A stretch of 57,387 nt of DNA from Burkholderiales bacterium LSUCC0115 (lineage in GTDB: Bacteria; Pseudomonadota; Gammaproteobacteria; Burkholderiales; Burkholderiaceae_A). A model generated the notes under the pieces. The model saw only the letters and a list, made by a program, of their open reading frames with translations, did no database searches and had not been told where the DNA came from. The stretch spans positions 500,734 through 558,120 of the forward strand of contig WJBW01000002.1 of the NCBI GenBank assembly GCA_009646425.1, read 5' to 3'. Both the position numbers and the translations under genes were made by a program. Each line of letters opens with the position of its first letter. Position 1 is the stretch's first letter. Below, piece after piece: positions 26,159 to 36,080 of this stretch.

Positions 26159-27510
26159 ACCGTCGGTGAGCGGGTGAACACGCTGCGGCCATCAATGATG
26201 GTCGCACGCACCCGCCCCAGAATCTCGCGGCCGATGTAAGGGGTGTTGCGGCCCTGGCTGTAAAGGGTGTCGTTGGTGACCAGCCAAGGCTCGTCTGGCG
26301 AGAAGACACAGAGATCGGCCTGGCCGCCAACCGACAAGGTCGCGCAGTCGCGCCTGAGAATCTTGGCGGGCCCCTGTGTCAGCAGACTGATTGCTTTTTC
26401 AATGGACTGCTTGTCCTCGCTCGCCCACTTGAGGGTGAGTGGCAACAAGAGCTCCAGGCCAATCACCCCGGGCTCGGCCTCCCCAAAGGGCAGCTGTTTG
26501 GCATCGTCATCCACCGGCGAGTGATCCGAGCAGATGGCATCAATGGTGCCGTCGATCAGACCAGCCCGCAGCGCAGAGCGGTCACGGTCGCCTCTGAAGG
26601 GTGGGTCTACTCGCAGATTGCTGTCGTAGTCACCAATGTCCACATCGATCATGTGCAGGTGGTGAACAGCCACATCGGCTGTGATGGGCAGTCCCTCCCG
26701 TTTGGCCTGACGAATCAGCTCGACGCCAGCCGCCGACGAGAGTCGACAGACGTGCAGAGCTACACCGGTCATGCGAACCAATTCAAAGAGCGTCATCAGC
26801 CGCAGGGTCTCGTTGGCCGTTGGGACGCCAGGCAGGCCGAGACGCCCCGCTACGGCCCCGCTGTGGGCCACGCCGCTGGCACCCAAGAAGGGGTCGCGGG
26901 CATAGGCCCAGACGGTGTAATCAAAGGTCTTGGCGTACTGCATTGCCCGAAACAAGACCTGCGTATCCACCAGCGGATGGGTGGCCTGCGAGAAGCCCAC
27001 ACAACCTGCCTCGGTCAGCTCGGCCATCTCGGTGAGTCGTTCACCGGCCAGGCCAACGGTCAGGGCTCCCAGCGGGTGCACATGGGCCTGTCCCAGGCTA
27101 CGGGCACGGTGCTTGAGCATCTCGACCAGCCCCGGCTCATCGAGCGGCGGATCGGTGTCAGGCGGACAAACCAACCGGGTCACCCCACCAGCCACCGCAG
27201 CCCGCATCTCGGACTCGAGCGTGGCCTTGTATTCAAAACCGGGCTCTCGTAGACGAGCAGACAGATCCACCAGGCCCGGTGCCACCAGGCAGCCCTTGGC
27301 ATCGATGACCAGGTCTGCTGTGAAGCCATCTGGCGTCTGGCCCGCGGGCAGCATGGCCTGCAGAGAGCCTTGGGCGATGAACAGGTCCGTCGGCGTCGGG
27401 GCGGACTGGCCATCCCCCAGCAGTCGTCCGCCCTGGATGGCGATGCGTGGAAAGGCCGCGGGTTGGTGTGGCAAGGCCTGGGGATGGGCTTTGGATTGCG
27501 CTGGGTTCAT
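26155..27510 (-). CDS. Non-catalytic dihydroorotase homologue PyrC' paired with PyrB
   Basis: This 451-residue protein has the class I dihydroorotase fold, with [39 protein letters not shown] and [20 protein letters not shown]. The metal-binding His-x-His of active enzymes (normally D-x-H-V-H-L-R) is replaced here: Ser84 and Arg86 stand in its place. By comparison with Pseudomonas PyrC', it is probably an inactive subunit that holds PyrB in a dodecameric aspartate transcarbamoylase. It overlaps pyrB by 4 bases. A true pyrC should exist elsewhere in the genome. Confidence 0.85.
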   Translation of the reverse strand: MNPAQSKAHPQALPHQPAAFPRIAIQGGRLLGDGQSAPTPTDLFIAQGSLQAMLPAGQTPDGFTADLVIDAKGCLVAPGLVDLSARLREPGFEYKATLESEMRAAVAGGVTRLVCPPDTDPPLDEPGLVEMLKHRARSLGQAHVHPLGALTVGLAGERLTEMAELTEAGCVGFSQATHPLVDTQVLFRAMQYAKTFDYTVWAYARDPFLGASGVAHSGAVAGRLGLPGVPTANETLRLMTLFELVRMTGVALHVCRLSSAAGVELIRQAKREGLPITADVAVHHLHMIDVDIGDYDSNLRVDPPFRGDRDRSALRAGLIDGTIDAICSDHSPVDDDAKQLPFGEAEPGVIGLELLLPLTLKWASEDKQSIEKAISLLTQGPAKILRRDCATLSVGGQADLCVFSPDEPWLVTNDTLYSQGRNTPYIGREILGRVRATIIDGRSVFTRSPTV

Positions 27511-28472
27511 GACTTGGCCCTGTTCAGAATACTCATCACCGCCATGCGAATGGCAATGCCAAAGGTCACCTGCGAGAGGATGACCGACTGGGCCCCATCG
27601 GCTACAGCCGAGTCAATTTCGACGCCACGGTTCATGGGACCAGGGTGCATGACAATCGCATCGGGTTTGGCCAACCGCAGCTTTTCTTCGGTTAGACCGT
27701 AATGCTTGAAATACTCTTGTGGACTGGGCAGCATGGCGCCACGCATGCGCTCGTTTTGTAGCCGCAGCATGATGATCACATCCACATCCGCGAGGCCCTT
27801 GGCAAGACTGGTGTAGGGCGTGACGCCCATCTCACGCAGGCCAGAGGGCAGTAGGGTCTGCGGGCCAATGGCGCGAATATCCGGAACCCCCAGGGTGGTG
27901 AGCGCATGAATGTCGGAGCGGGCCACACGCGAGTGCAGCAGGTCTCCCACAATCGCCACGCGCAGCTGACTGAAGTCCCCCTTGTAGTGGGCGATGGTGA
28001 ACATGTCGAGCAGGGCCTGAGTCGGGTGGGCATGTCGACCATCACCCGCATTCATGATGTGGATGTGGGGGGCCACCTGGTTCACATGCTTGGCAATCAG
28101 ATAGGGCGCGCCACTCTGGTTGTGACGCACGACAAACATATCGGCCCGCATGGCCACCAGGTTGTCGATGGTGTCGAGCAGGGACTCCCCCTTGGAAGTG
28201 CTCGAAGCGTTCACGTTCAGGTTCACCACATCGGCGCTCAGCTTCTTGGCAGCGATCTCGAAGGTGGTTCTGGTGCGAGTGGAGTTCTCGAAAAAGATGT
28301 TGAAGATGCTCTTGCCCGCCAGCAGGTCGGCATTGCGAACCGTCATCTGGTCCAAGTCCAAGAAATCTTTGGCGTGCGACAGAATGTCCAACACGATGGC
28401 CCTGGGCAGGCCCTCGGTCGACAACAGGTGCGTAAGTTCGCCCCGCGAATTAAGCTGAATTGATCTTGGCAT
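27507..28472 (-). CDS. pyrB: Aspartate carbamoyltransferase catalytic chain
   Basis: PyrB joins carbamoyl phosphate and aspartate, the first committed pyrimidine step. The 321-residue protein has the carbamoyl-phosphate loop [20 protein letters not shown], the [12 protein letters not shown] segment, [15 protein letters not shown], and [14 protein letters not shown]. The pyrR attenuator gene often found before pyrB in relatives is absent; ruvX precedes and overlaps it by 23 bases. It overlaps the PyrC' gene downstream, which fits stoichiometric synthesis of a PyrB-PyrC' complex. Confidence 0.95.
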   Translation of the reverse strand: MPRSIQLNSRGELTHLLSTEGLPRAIVLDILSHAKDFLDLDQMTVRNADLLAGKSIFNIFFENSTRTRTTFEIAAKKLSADVVNLNVNASSTSKGESLLDTIDNLVAMRADMFVVRHNQSGAPYLIAKHVNQVAPHIHIMNAGDGRHAHPTQALLDMFTIAHYKGDFSQLRVAIVGDLLHSRVARSDIHALTTLGVPDIRAIGPQTLLPSGLREMGVTPYTSLAKGLADVDVIIMLRLQNERMRGAMLPSPQEYFKHYGLTEEKLRLAKPDAIVMHPGPMNRGVEIDSAVADGAQSVILSQVTFGIAIRMAVMSILNRAKS

Positions 28473-28857
28473 TCAGGTGACCTTGCAAAAGAATGGCTGC
28501 AGCCTGGGCATCGATGTCGCCCGCCTCTGGCGCACAGGCAGAAGTGTAGCGCTCATCTTCCAAGACAACCGGCAGGCCAAAGCGGCCATGCAGCTGGTTG
28601 GCGAATCGCTGGCAACGCTCAGCGAAAGGATGAGGCTGTCCATCGGGATAGACCGGCAGTCCAACCACCAAGGCCATGGGCTCCCACTGGGCAATCAGTT
28701 CTGAGATCCGGGCAAAGCGCGCGGCCTTGGGGTCTGTGGCAACCTGGGCCAGCGGCCTGGCGCCGCCAGTCAGGGTGTTGCCAATGGCAACGCCGATGCG
28801 CTTTTCGCCAAAATCAAAGGCCAGCAGGGTGCTGGCCTGACCGTCAGGCGTGGCCAA
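28450..28857 (-). CDS. ruvX: Putative pre-16S rRNA nuclease / Holliday junction resolvase-like YqgF
   Basis: The product is 135 residues from a TTG start at 28857, preceded by a GGGGG ribosome site; the open frame extends further upstream only inside yqgE. RNase H-like fold motifs are present: [46 protein letters not shown], and [15 protein letters not shown]. Family members process the 5' end of 16S rRNA. The start overlaps yqgE by 14 bases and the end overlaps pyrB by 23, a tightly packed operon. Confidence 0.92.
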   Translation of the reverse strand: MATPDGQASTLLAFDFGEKRIGVAIGNTLTGGARPLAQVATDPKAARFARISELIAQWEPMALVVGLPVYPDGQPHPFAERCQRFANQLHGRFGLPVVLEDERYTSACAPEAGDIDAQAAAILLQGHLNAKINSA

Positions 28858-29512
28858 CGGCCCCCGACAGGTTGAGCGGATCGACCCCCAGCATGGCAAA
28901 GGCGGTGTTGAGGCGATCCTCGGGCGCAACCGAGAACAAGACATCGGCATCGTGCAGCGGCACGGTCAGCCAGGCATTGGCCGCTAATTCAGCATCGAGC
29001 TGTCCTTCACCCCAGCCCGAGTAGCCCAAGGCCACCAGCAGGCGATTGGGGCCCTGGCCCTTGGCGGTGGCTTCGAGGATGTCGCGCGAAGAGGTTAGAC
29101 CGATCTCGGGCAGTCCACCAGCCACACGCAGCGTGGAACTCCATTGACCAACGGGCTCGTGCAGGACAAAACCACGGTCGGTCTGAACGGGCCCGCCGAT
29201 CATGACCGGAATATCGGAGCCATCGTCGGCTGCGCAGAGGTCGTTGGTCTCGGGCTTGAGGTCTATGCGGGCAAACAGACTGGCCAGCGACATGTCCGCA
29301 GGCCGGTTAACGACAATGCCCATGGCGCCCTGTGGATTGTGTTCGGCCACAAAGACCACGGTGCCGCCGAAGGTGGGATCCATGAGTGAGGGCATGGCCA
29401 CGAGCAACTGGCCGGAAACACTGGGGAAATTGGTGGAATCCTTGGTCAATTGGGCCTCCTGTGTGGCCTGTTCCACGGCATGATTGTGATCGTCAGTCCA
29501 GCGTTGACCCAT
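28844..29512 (-). CDS. yqgE: UPF0301 family protein YqgE
   Basis: The 222-residue protein shows the YqgE/AlgH family pattern: GQLLVAMPSLMDPTFGGTVV, HNPQGAMGIVVNRPADMSL, GGPVQTDRGFVLHEP, and LVALGYSGWGEGQLDAELA. Its function is not firmly known; homologues have been linked to alginate regulation. The first 30 residues are not conserved, so a slightly later start is possible. It is directly upstream of ruvX, the standard yqgE-yqgF pairing, and divergent from the photolyase gene by 40 bases. Confidence 0.9.
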   Translation of the reverse strand: MGQRWTDDHNHAVEQATQEAQLTKDSTNFPSVSGQLLVAMPSLMDPTFGGTVVFVAEHNPQGAMGIVVNRPADMSLASLFARIDLKPETNDLCAADDGSDIPVMIGGPVQTDRGFVLHEPVGQWSSTLRVAGGLPEIGLTSSRDILEATAKGQGPNRLLVALGYSGWGEGQLDAELAANAWLTVPLHDADVLFSVAPEDRLNTAFAMLGVDPLNLSGAVGHA

Positions 29513-29552
29513 GGCCTGATTCTAACCCTGAACCCAGACGGATGACCAGCCT

Positions 29553-31118
29553 TTGACCGCCAACGCCTCCAAATCCCCTTCAGCGCCCTCGTCGCCCTGC
29601 CAACTGGTCTGGCTGCGGCGTGATCTGCGCCTGGAAGACCACGCCGCCCTGTCCGAGGCCCTGCAGCACGCCGAGCCCATCGTGCCCGTCTTCGTATTAG
29701 ACCGGGACATTCTCGATGGCCTGCCCACTGCGGATCGACGGGTGGCCTTTTTGCACGAGACCCTGGGGATGCTCCAGGCCGAGTTGGTGCAGGCTGGCGG
29801 TGGGCTACTGGTGGTCCACGGACGCGCCCACCAAGCCATGCCTGCCCTGGCCAAGGCCTTGGGCGCCGTGCGGGTCATCTGCGCCGAAGACTATGAACCC
29901 CGGGCGATTGAGCGAGACCAGGCGGTGGCCCAGGCCTTGGCGGCCAATGGCATTGATCTGGTGCAGGTGCAAGACCAGTGCGTCTTTGCCAAGCAGCAGC
30001 TGCTGACCGGTGCCGGCCGTCCCTTTTCGGTCTTCACCCCCTACAAGAACGCCTGGCTCAAGGCCTTTACCGATGGGCACGCCGCCGCGCGGTCAACTGC
30101 TGGGCTCGCCTCGGCCTTGATGGACCCCGGCGTGGTCACGTCGCGGTTAAAGGCCATGCCGGCCCAACAATCCATCGAGCGTTACGGGGTCAGCCAATTG
30201 CCCAACCTGTCCGAGATGGGTTTCGCGTCAGTGGAACCAGCCGCCCCGCAGGGCAAGGCTGCACCACTGCAGGCAGGGCCCCGCGCTGCGCAGGCACTGC
30301 TTCAGGACTTCGTGGGTCGCATGGGTCAGTACAAGGATGCACGGGACTTTCCGGCCAAAAAGGGGCCGTCTTATCTGTCGGTTCACCTGCGCTTTGGCAC
30401 CATCAGCACCCGAGAGTGTGTGCGCCAAGCCATGGGGCTCATCCAAACCGATCCAGCCCAATCGGTCGGCGCACAGACCTGGCTCTCTGAGCTGATCTGG
30501 CGAGAGTTTTATTTTCAGATTCTGGCCAACTTCCCGCATGTGGTGAGCCAGAGCTTCAAGCCCATCTACGATCGGATTGAATGGCTGGCCGAAGATGACC
30601 CGCGATTTGAGTCACGCTGGCAGGCCTGGTGCACAGGCCAAACAGGCTACCCACTGGTGGACGCCGGCATGCGGCAGCTCAACCAGACAGGTTATATGCA
30701 CAACCGCCTGCGCATGGTGGTGGCCAGCTTCCTGACCAAAGACCTGGGCATTCACTGGCTGCGTGGTGAGCGCTACTTTGCCCTGCAGTTGAACGACTAT
30801 GACCTGTCGGCCAACAACGGTGGCTGGCAGTGGGCGGCATCAACGGGCTGTGATGCCCAGCCCTACTTTCGGATCTTTAACCCGGTGTCACAGAGTGAGA
30901 AGTTTGATCCCAAGGGACAGTTCATCCGGCGGTATGTGCCGGAGCTCACGAATCTGTCCGACAAGGACATCCACGCGCCATGGCTGGCACCGGCGATCAG
31001 TTTGCAGTCAGCGGATGTGAAGCTGGGAGAGCACTACCCCCGGCCCGTGGTGGATCATGCGCAGGCCCGCGCCGAGACGCTGGCCCGCTTTGCGGTGGTC
31101 AAGCAGTCTGGCGACTGA
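29553..31118 (+). CDS. phrB: Deoxyribodipyrimidine photolyase (class I CPD)
   Basis: The enzyme repairs UV-induced pyrimidine dimers using blue light. The 521-residue protein has the N-terminal antenna-binding domain (LVWLRRDLRLEDHAALSEAL) and the C-terminal FAD domain with WLSELIWREFYFQILANFPH, RQLNQTGYMHNRLRMVVASF, FALQLNDYDLSANNGGWQWA and YFRIFNPVSQSEKFDPKG. The start is a TTG at 29553; no ATG in the frame precedes the conserved region. The stop ends one base before the stop codon of the rubredoxin gene on the other strand. Confidence 0.94.
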   Translation: MTANASKSPSAPSSPCQLVWLRRDLRLEDHAALSEALQHAEPIVPVFVLDRDILDGLPTADRRVAFLHETLGMLQAELVQAGGGLLVVHGRAHQAMPALAKALGAVRVICAEDYEPRAIERDQAVAQALAANGIDLVQVQDQCVFAKQQLLTGAGRPFSVFTPYKNAWLKAFTDGHAAARSTAGLASALMDPGVVTSRLKAMPAQQSIERYGVSQLPNLSEMGFASVEPAAPQGKAAPLQAGPRAAQALLQDFVGRMGQYKDARDFPAKKGPSYLSVHLRFGTISTRECVRQAMGLIQTDPAQSVGAQTWLSELIWREFYFQILANFPHVVSQSFKPIYDRIEWLAEDDPRFESRWQAWCTGQTGYPLVDAGMRQLNQTGYMHNRLRMVVASFLTKDLGIHWLRGERYFALQLNDYDLSANNGGWQWAASTGCDAQPYFRIFNPVSQSEKFDPKGQFIRRYVPELTNLSDKDIHAPWLAPAISLQSADVKLGEHYPRPVVDHAQARAETLARFAVVKQSGD

Positions 31119-31283
31119 TTAGATTTCCACCATCTCAAAATCGGACTTCTGTGCGCCGCACTCGGGGCAGGTCCAGGTAATGGGCACGTCCTCCCACTTG
31201 GTGCCAGGGGCAATGCCTTCGTCTGGCACACCAGCAGCCTCGTCGTAGATCCAGCCGCAGATTAAGCACATGTATGTCTTCAT
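31119..31283 (-). CDS. rubA: Rubredoxin
   Basis: A 54-residue protein, [18 protein letters not shown] through to KSDFEMVEI, is encoded leftward. Two iron-binding knuckles are intact, MCLICGW and TCPECGA. This is a full-length one-iron rubredoxin, a cytoplasmic electron carrier. Rubredoxin genes often sit beside hemL or yqgE in Burkholderiales, and both are near here. It abuts phrB tail-to-tail with no gap and is divergent from hemL by 29 bases. Confidence 0.95.
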   Translation of the reverse strand: MKTYMCLICGWIYDEAAGVPDEGIAPGTKWEDVPITWTCPECGAQKSDFEMVEI

Positions 31284-31312
31284 AGTCTCGATCACTCTAG
31301 AATGTCCGCATT

Positions 31313-32611
31313 ATGACCCAGCAAACCATCCAAACCAGCCAGGCCCTGTTTGATCAGGCTCAAAAAACCATCCCGGGTGGGGTTAATTCACCGGTTCGAG
31401 CCTTCGGCTCGGTCGGCGGGACGCCGCGCTTTTTTACCAAGGCCAATGGCCCCTACCTCTGGGACGCAGACGGCAATCGTTATGTCGACACCATCTGCTC
31501 TTGGGGTCCGGCGATTGTTGGGCATGCCCACCCCAAGGTGATTGAGGCGGTCAAGCAAGCTGCCGAAGGGGGCCTGTCGTTCGGTGCGCCAACCCGTGGC
31601 GAGGTGGAGTTGGCCGAGTGGGTTCGTGATCACCTGCCCAGCATGGAGATGATGCGCCTGACCTCCAGCGGCACCGAGGCCACCATGTCGGCGATTCGGC
31701 TGGCCCGTGGGTTTACTGGGCGCAACAAGGTCATCAAATTCGAAGGCTGCTACCACGGTCACGTGGACAGCCTATTGGTCAAAGCCGGCTCAGGTCTGCT
31801 GACCTTCGGTAACCCCACTTCGGCTGGCGTACCACCCAGCTTCGCCGCCGAGACCATTGTGCTGGACTACAACGACATCGCCGGTGTGCAGGCCTGCTTT
31901 GCCGAGCATGGCCAAGACATTGCAGCCGTCATCGTGGAGCCAGTCGCCGGCAACATGAACCTGGTTCGACCCGCTCCAGGTTTTCTGGAAGCCCTGCGCA
32001 GCGAGTGCACCAAGGCGGGTGCCGTCTTGATTTTTGATGAGGTCATGACCGGCTTTCGGGTGGGGGCGCGCGGCGTCCAAGGGCTCATGAACATTCAGCC
32101 AGACCTGACCACCCTGGGCAAGGTCATTGGCGGCGGCATGCCGATGGGGGCCTTTGGTGGACGCAAAGACATCATGCTCAAGGTCGCGCCGGTGGGCCCG
32201 GTCTATCAGGCGGGCACGCTCTCGGGTAACCCAGTGGCCGTGGCCGCAGGACTGGCCACGCTCAAGATCGTCTCAGAGCCTGGCTTTTTCGAGACCCTCA
32301 CCCAGATGACGGCAGACCTGATGCAAGGCCTGGTTCAAAAGGCCAAGGCTGCCGGTGTGCAGGCTTTTTCAGCGGACAGTGTGGGTGGCATGTTTGGTCT
32401 GTACTTCAGCGAGCAGGTGCCGGTCAGCATGGGCGACGTCACCAACAGCAACCGCGAGCAGTTCAACCGGTTCTTCCACGCGATGCTGAACCGCGGGGTC
32501 TATCTGGCACCCTCGGCCTACGAGGCAGGGTTCCTGTCGATCCAGCACCAGGGCGAACCGATCGCTCAGATTTTCAAGGCTGCCGAAGAGGCCTTCGAAG
32601 AGATCGCCTAA
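31313..32611 (+). CDS. hemL: Glutamate-1-semialdehyde 2,1-aminomutase
   Basis: HemL converts glutamate-1-semialdehyde to 5-aminolevulinate in the C5 haem pathway. The 432-residue class III PLP aminotransferase has [18 protein letters not shown], the substrate-gating region [46 protein letters not shown], and the PLP-lysine in [18 protein letters not shown]. Length and ends match the family. Confidence 0.96.
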   Translation: MTQQTIQTSQALFDQAQKTIPGGVNSPVRAFGSVGGTPRFFTKANGPYLWDADGNRYVDTICSWGPAIVGHAHPKVIEAVKQAAEGGLSFGAPTRGEVELAEWVRDHLPSMEMMRLTSSGTEATMSAIRLARGFTGRNKVIKFEGCYHGHVDSLLVKAGSGLLTFGNPTSAGVPPSFAAETIVLDYNDIAGVQACFAEHGQDIAAVIVEPVAGNMNLVRPAPGFLEALRSECTKAGAVLIFDEVMTGFRVGARGVQGLMNIQPDLTTLGKVIGGGMPMGAFGGRKDIMLKVAPVGPVYQAGTLSGNPVAVAAGLATLKIVSEPGFFETLTQMTADLMQGLVQKAKAAGVQAFSADSVGGMFGLYFSEQVPVSMGDVTNSNREQFNRFFHAMLNRGVYLAPSAYEAGFLSIQHQGEPIAQIFKAAEEAFEEIA

Positions 32612-32662
32612 ATCGCCCAAGCCAACAAAGCCGCCTGAACCATTGGGCTGGCCGGACCAGAC

Positions 32663-33526
32663 GTGAGCAACCCTAAAGGCCGGGGGCGCTTCGCCCCCTC
32701 TCCCACCGGCCCCTTACACATGGGCTCTTTGGTCACTGCGCTGGCCAGTTTTCTCGATGCCAAAAGCCGCGGGGATGACTGGCTGATTCGCCTGGAGGAT
32801 CTGGATCCACCGCGCGAGCAGGCTGGTGCCTCGGCCATGATCCTCGATCAACTGCAGGCCCATGGGCTTCAGAGTGATGGGCCGGTCATGCGTCAGAGCA
32901 CGCGACACCAGGCCTACCAAGAGGCCTTGCAGCGACTCATGGATCAAGGCCTGGCCTTTGGCTGCAGCTGCAGTCGCAGTCAGCTGGAACAAGACCTGGC
33001 TGCAGGCCTAACCCGTCGCAACGCCGACGGCGAAATCCTCTACAGCGGTCGGTGTCGATCCAAGCCAAGTGGCGAGCAGGCTGGGGCGCAGCCCTCTCAG
33101 CAGGCCTGGCGTTTCCGAAGTGCGGAGGGGTCAGACGACTTTGTGCTCAAACGCGCCGATGGATTCTGGGCCTATCACCTGGCCGTGGTGGTGGACGATG
33201 CCGACCAGGGCATCACTCGGATTGTGCGCGGGGACGATCTGTTACTGGCGCTACCCAGGCATCGGGCCTTGCAAGCCGCACTTGGCCTGCCCCAGCCGGA
33301 GGTCCTGCATGTCCCGGTGGTTCGAAACACAGCCGGCGAGAAACTCTCGAAACAGACCAAGGCGCAGGCAGTCTCGACCACTGCCCCTGGTGAACAGCTC
33401 CAGGCCGCCTGGGACCACCTGCGTCATCACATGACAAGCGACTGGCTGCAGGCCGTTAAGCCCAGCTTCGAGCGTTTGATCAAAGCCTGTCCTAAACCAA
33501 AAGGGCCCTGGGGGCCCCAAGGCTAA
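32663..33526 (+). CDS. gluQ: Glutamyl-Q tRNA(Asp) synthetase
   Basis: GluQ attaches glutamate to the queuosine base of tRNA-Asp. The 287-residue protein is a truncated glutamyl-tRNA synthetase: RFAPSPTGPLHMGSLVTAL (HIGH motif), LEDLDPPREQAGA, zinc ligands in GCSCSR and YSGRCR, and the KMSKS equivalent EKLSKQTKAQA. It lacks the anticodon-binding domain, as expected. The start is GTG at 32663. Its stop overlaps the rhlE stop on the other strand by 4 bases, within a hairpin. Confidence 0.93.
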   Translation: MSNPKGRGRFAPSPTGPLHMGSLVTALASFLDAKSRGDDWLIRLEDLDPPREQAGASAMILDQLQAHGLQSDGPVMRQSTRHQAYQEALQRLMDQGLAFGCSCSRSQLEQDLAAGLTRRNADGEILYSGRCRSKPSGEQAGAQPSQQAWRFRSAEGSDDFVLKRADGFWAYHLAVVVDDADQGITRIVRGDDLLLALPRHRALQAALGLPQPEVLHVPVVRNTAGEKLSKQTKAQAVSTTAPGEQLQAAWDHLRHHMTSDWLQAVKPSFERLIKACPKPKGPWGPQG

Positions 33527-33534
33527 GCCTTGGG
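33516..33534. terminator. Palindrome spanning the convergent gluQ/rhlE stop codons
   Basis: CCCAAGGC (33516-33523) and GCCTTGGG (33527-33534) form a perfect 8-base stem with TAA as loop. The loop is the gluQ stop itself, and the overlapping CTA is the rhlE stop (TAG) on the minus strand. There is no U-tract on either side, so it may slow transcription or protect 3' ends rather than act as a classical terminator. Confidence 0.45.
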
Positions 33535-35064
33535 CTTGGGCAGACCGCCCAACAAGGCTGGTACACCGCCGGCCTTGCGCCGGATGATGTTGCCACTGGG
33601 CTTGGCCAAGGCCGCTGGCTCAGCGCTGGCCGCAGCCGTGTCCGTGCCGCTGGCTGCAGGCGCTGCCGGCGGGCTGTCATCGTAGGGTTGCGTGAAAAAT
33701 GGGTCCAAGGCGCGCGCCTTGGTCGAGGCGACCACGCGATCCACGCCCTGGTCATCCAGCCCCCTGGTGTAGCGACCCTGGCCTCTCTCACCGCCACGCT
33801 CTGAACGGTCGGACCGATCGGAGCGCTCGGGGCGGTCAGAGCGAGCACCGGTGCCACGGCCTTCGCGACTGCCGCTGCGTGGAGCTGAGCCCTCGCCGTG
33901 GCCATGAGCACGACCCTCAATGGGTCCACCTGGCAGCACAGCGCGTTCAAACTTTCTAGACACCAGTTTCTCAATGTCGCTGACCAGTCGTTCCTCGTCT
34001 GGGGTCATCAGCATGATCGCCTGACCCGAGGCGCCAGCGCGTCCGGTGCGACCGATGCGGTGAACGTAGTCCTCTGGTGAATAGGGCACATCAAAGTTGA
34101 TCACCGCGGGCAGTTCCGCGATGTCCAGGCCGCGGGCCGCAACATCGGTGGCCACCAAGACGGCCACTTCGCCCTTCTTGAATTTTTCCAGCACTGCCAA
34201 CCGTTCGCCCTGGGACTTGTCCCCATGAATGGCGTCGGCCGAGATGCCCTCGCGAATCAATTCACGAGCCAGCCGACCGGCGCCAATCTTGGTGTTGGTA
34301 AAGACGATGACCGAAGAGAGTTCGAGGTTCTTGACCAGCCGGACCACGGCCGCCCGTTTCTGATCGGAGCGGTCCAATTGATAGAGCAGCTGGGTGATGT
34401 TCTCGGAAGTCGCATTGCGGCGGGCGGTCTCAACTGATATGGGGTTGTCTTTGAGGAAAGTCTTGCCCAGCTTGCGAATTTCGGTGGAGAAGGTCGCGGA
34501 GAACAACAGACTCTGTCGGTCTTTGGGTAGCAGGTTCACGATCCGCTGCAGGTCTGGCAGAAAGCCCATGTCCAGCATGCGATCGGCCTCGTCCAACACC
34601 AGGACACTGACCTGCGACAGGTTCACCGACTTCTGCTGCACATGGTCCAAGAGGCGGCCTGGCGTGGCGATGAGCACTTCCACGCCCTTCATCATCTCAG
34701 CCGTCTGGGGCTTCATGTCCACCCCGCCAAACACCACAGCGCTGCGAAGCGGAGTGTGCTTGGCGTATTGGGCCACATTTTGATAGATCTGATCGGCCAG
34801 TTCACGGGTCGGCGCGAGCATCAGTGCGCGAATCGGATGCCGGGCTGGCGAGACGCTGGTGCTGGCAAACGGCATCAGCCGGTGCAGGATGGGTAGCGTA
34901 AAGGCTGCTGTCTTACCTGTGCCAGTCTGGGCAGCGCCCATGACGTCAAGGCCCGCCATCACATGCGGAATCGCCTGTGCCTGAATCGGGGTTGGGGTCT
35001 CGTAGCCTGCCTCGGCGATGGCTTTGAGAATGTCTGGGTGTAATCCCAGTTCGTTGAATTGCAT
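33523..35064 (-). CDS. rhlE: DEAD-box ATP-dependent RNA helicase, RhlE type
   Basis: The 513-residue helicase starts at MQFNELGL (35064), where RhlE homology begins; the upstream frame is antisense to the next gene. Motifs follow in order: Q motif, AQTGTGKT at residues 45-52, PTRELADQI, TPGRLLDH, VLDEADRMLD, FSATF, HGDKSQGER and VHRIGRTGRAG. The last 130 residues are a basic Arg/Ser/Gly-rich tail (SDRPERSDRSDRSERGG) that probably binds RNA. RhlE proteins remodel rRNA and degradosome complexes. Confidence 0.93.
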   Translation of the reverse strand: MQFNELGLHPDILKAIAEAGYETPTPIQAQAIPHVMAGLDVMGAAQTGTGKTAAFTLPILHRLMPFASTSVSPARHPIRALMLAPTRELADQIYQNVAQYAKHTPLRSAVVFGGVDMKPQTAEMMKGVEVLIATPGRLLDHVQQKSVNLSQVSVLVLDEADRMLDMGFLPDLQRIVNLLPKDRQSLLFSATFSTEIRKLGKTFLKDNPISVETARRNATSENITQLLYQLDRSDQKRAAVVRLVKNLELSSVIVFTNTKIGAGRLARELIREGISADAIHGDKSQGERLAVLEKFKKGEVAVLVATDVAARGLDIAELPAVINFDVPYSPEDYVHRIGRTGRAGASGQAIMLMTPDEERLVSDIEKLVSRKFERAVLPGGPIEGRAHGHGEGSAPRSGSREGRGTGARSDRPERSDRSDRSERGGERGQGRYTRGLDDQGVDRVVASTKARALDPFFTQPYDDSPPAAPAASGTDTAAASAEPAALAKPSGNIIRRKAGGVPALLGGLPKPKA

Positions 35065-35083
35065 TCGGGCATTATAGGCGCCC

Positions 35084-35965
35084 ATGCCCCAAACGCTCCG
35101 CGCCGCCTTTCCAGCCCTGTTTGTGCTCATCTGGAGCACAGGCTTCATTGTCGCCCGCTATGGCATGCCGCATGCCGAGCCCATGACCTTTTTGCTGCTG
35201 CGTTTTATCGGGGTTTTGGCCCTGTTGTTGCCCGCCGCTTGGCTCATGCGGGCCCCCTGGCCCAGTCGCAGCCAGGCCTGGAAGATCGCCCTGGCCGGTT
35301 TGCTGCTCCAGGCCGGCTACCTGGGCGGCGTCTGGGCGGCCGTGCGCCATGGCATGACGGCTGGCCTGATTGCCCTCATCGTGGGCCTTCAGCCCATCAT
35401 CACCGCCTGGCTGGCCGGCGTGGTCCAGGAGCGCATCTCCAAAATCCAATGGTTGGGCCTGGTGCTAGGCCTGACGGGTGTGGGACTGGTGGTCTGGGCC
35501 AAACTAAGCCTGGCAGGCTTGAGCCTGGTCAGCCTGGGGCTTGGGGTGATCGCCCTGGCCAGCATCACCGCTGGGACCCTTTACCAAAAAGCAGCCTGCC
35601 CCCACTTTGATTTGCGCACCGGCGCCATCATTCAATACGCCGCCTCGGCCGTGGTCTGCCTGCCTTTTGTCTTTGGACTGGAGACCCGTGACATCAACTG
35701 GCACCCCGAGATGATCGGCGCCCTGCTCTGGTCGATTGTGGCCCTGTCGATTGGCGCGATCTCGCTGCTCTTCATCATGATCCGCGAGGGCGCCGCGACC
35801 AAAGTGACCAGCCTGCTCTATCTGACCCCGCCGACCACTGCGGTCATGGCCTATTTCCTGTTTGACGAACCCATGACCGGCCTGACCATGGCCGGCATCG
35901 TGATCACCATGGCTGGCGTCTGGCTGGTGACAAAAGTCAAAGACAAAGCACCGAAACTGAGTTGA
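35084..35965 (+). CDS. EamA-family (DMT) membrane transporter
   Basis: The 293-residue protein has about ten membrane helices in two EamA repeats, opening with ALFVLIWSTGFIVARYGMPH and ending with TAVMAYFLFDEPMTGLTMAG. Characterised relatives export amino acids or metabolites such as threonine, homoserine or purines. The substrate cannot be read from sequence. It is divergent from rhlE, with 19 bases between the two starts. A second, distant EamA transporter is encoded at 42905. Confidence 0.88.
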   Translation: MPQTLRAAFPALFVLIWSTGFIVARYGMPHAEPMTFLLLRFIGVLALLLPAAWLMRAPWPSRSQAWKIALAGLLLQAGYLGGVWAAVRHGMTAGLIALIVGLQPIITAWLAGVVQERISKIQWLGLVLGLTGVGLVVWAKLSLAGLSLVSLGLGVIALASITAGTLYQKAACPHFDLRTGAIIQYAASAVVCLPFVFGLETRDINWHPEMIGALLWSIVALSIGAISLLFIMIREGAATKVTSLLYLTPPTTAVMAYFLFDEPMTGLTMAGIVITMAGVWLVTKVKDKAPKLS

Positions 35966-36080
35966 AATAGTCTCAGTGCAGTATTCAAAATCTTTGGGCC
36001 CACAGCAGTCAGCCGGATCGACAATGCTGCAGGCTCTCAGTGGTCCCCTGTCTTATCCCTCAACCTCTCAGGAACGTCAG

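Noticed and set aside
35071-35076. TATAAT on the minus strand just before rhlE
   Set aside because: It is a perfect -10 hexamer, but only 7 bases from the start codon and without a -35 match at 16-18 bases. It is kept only as a possible leaderless promoter and not listed as a feature.
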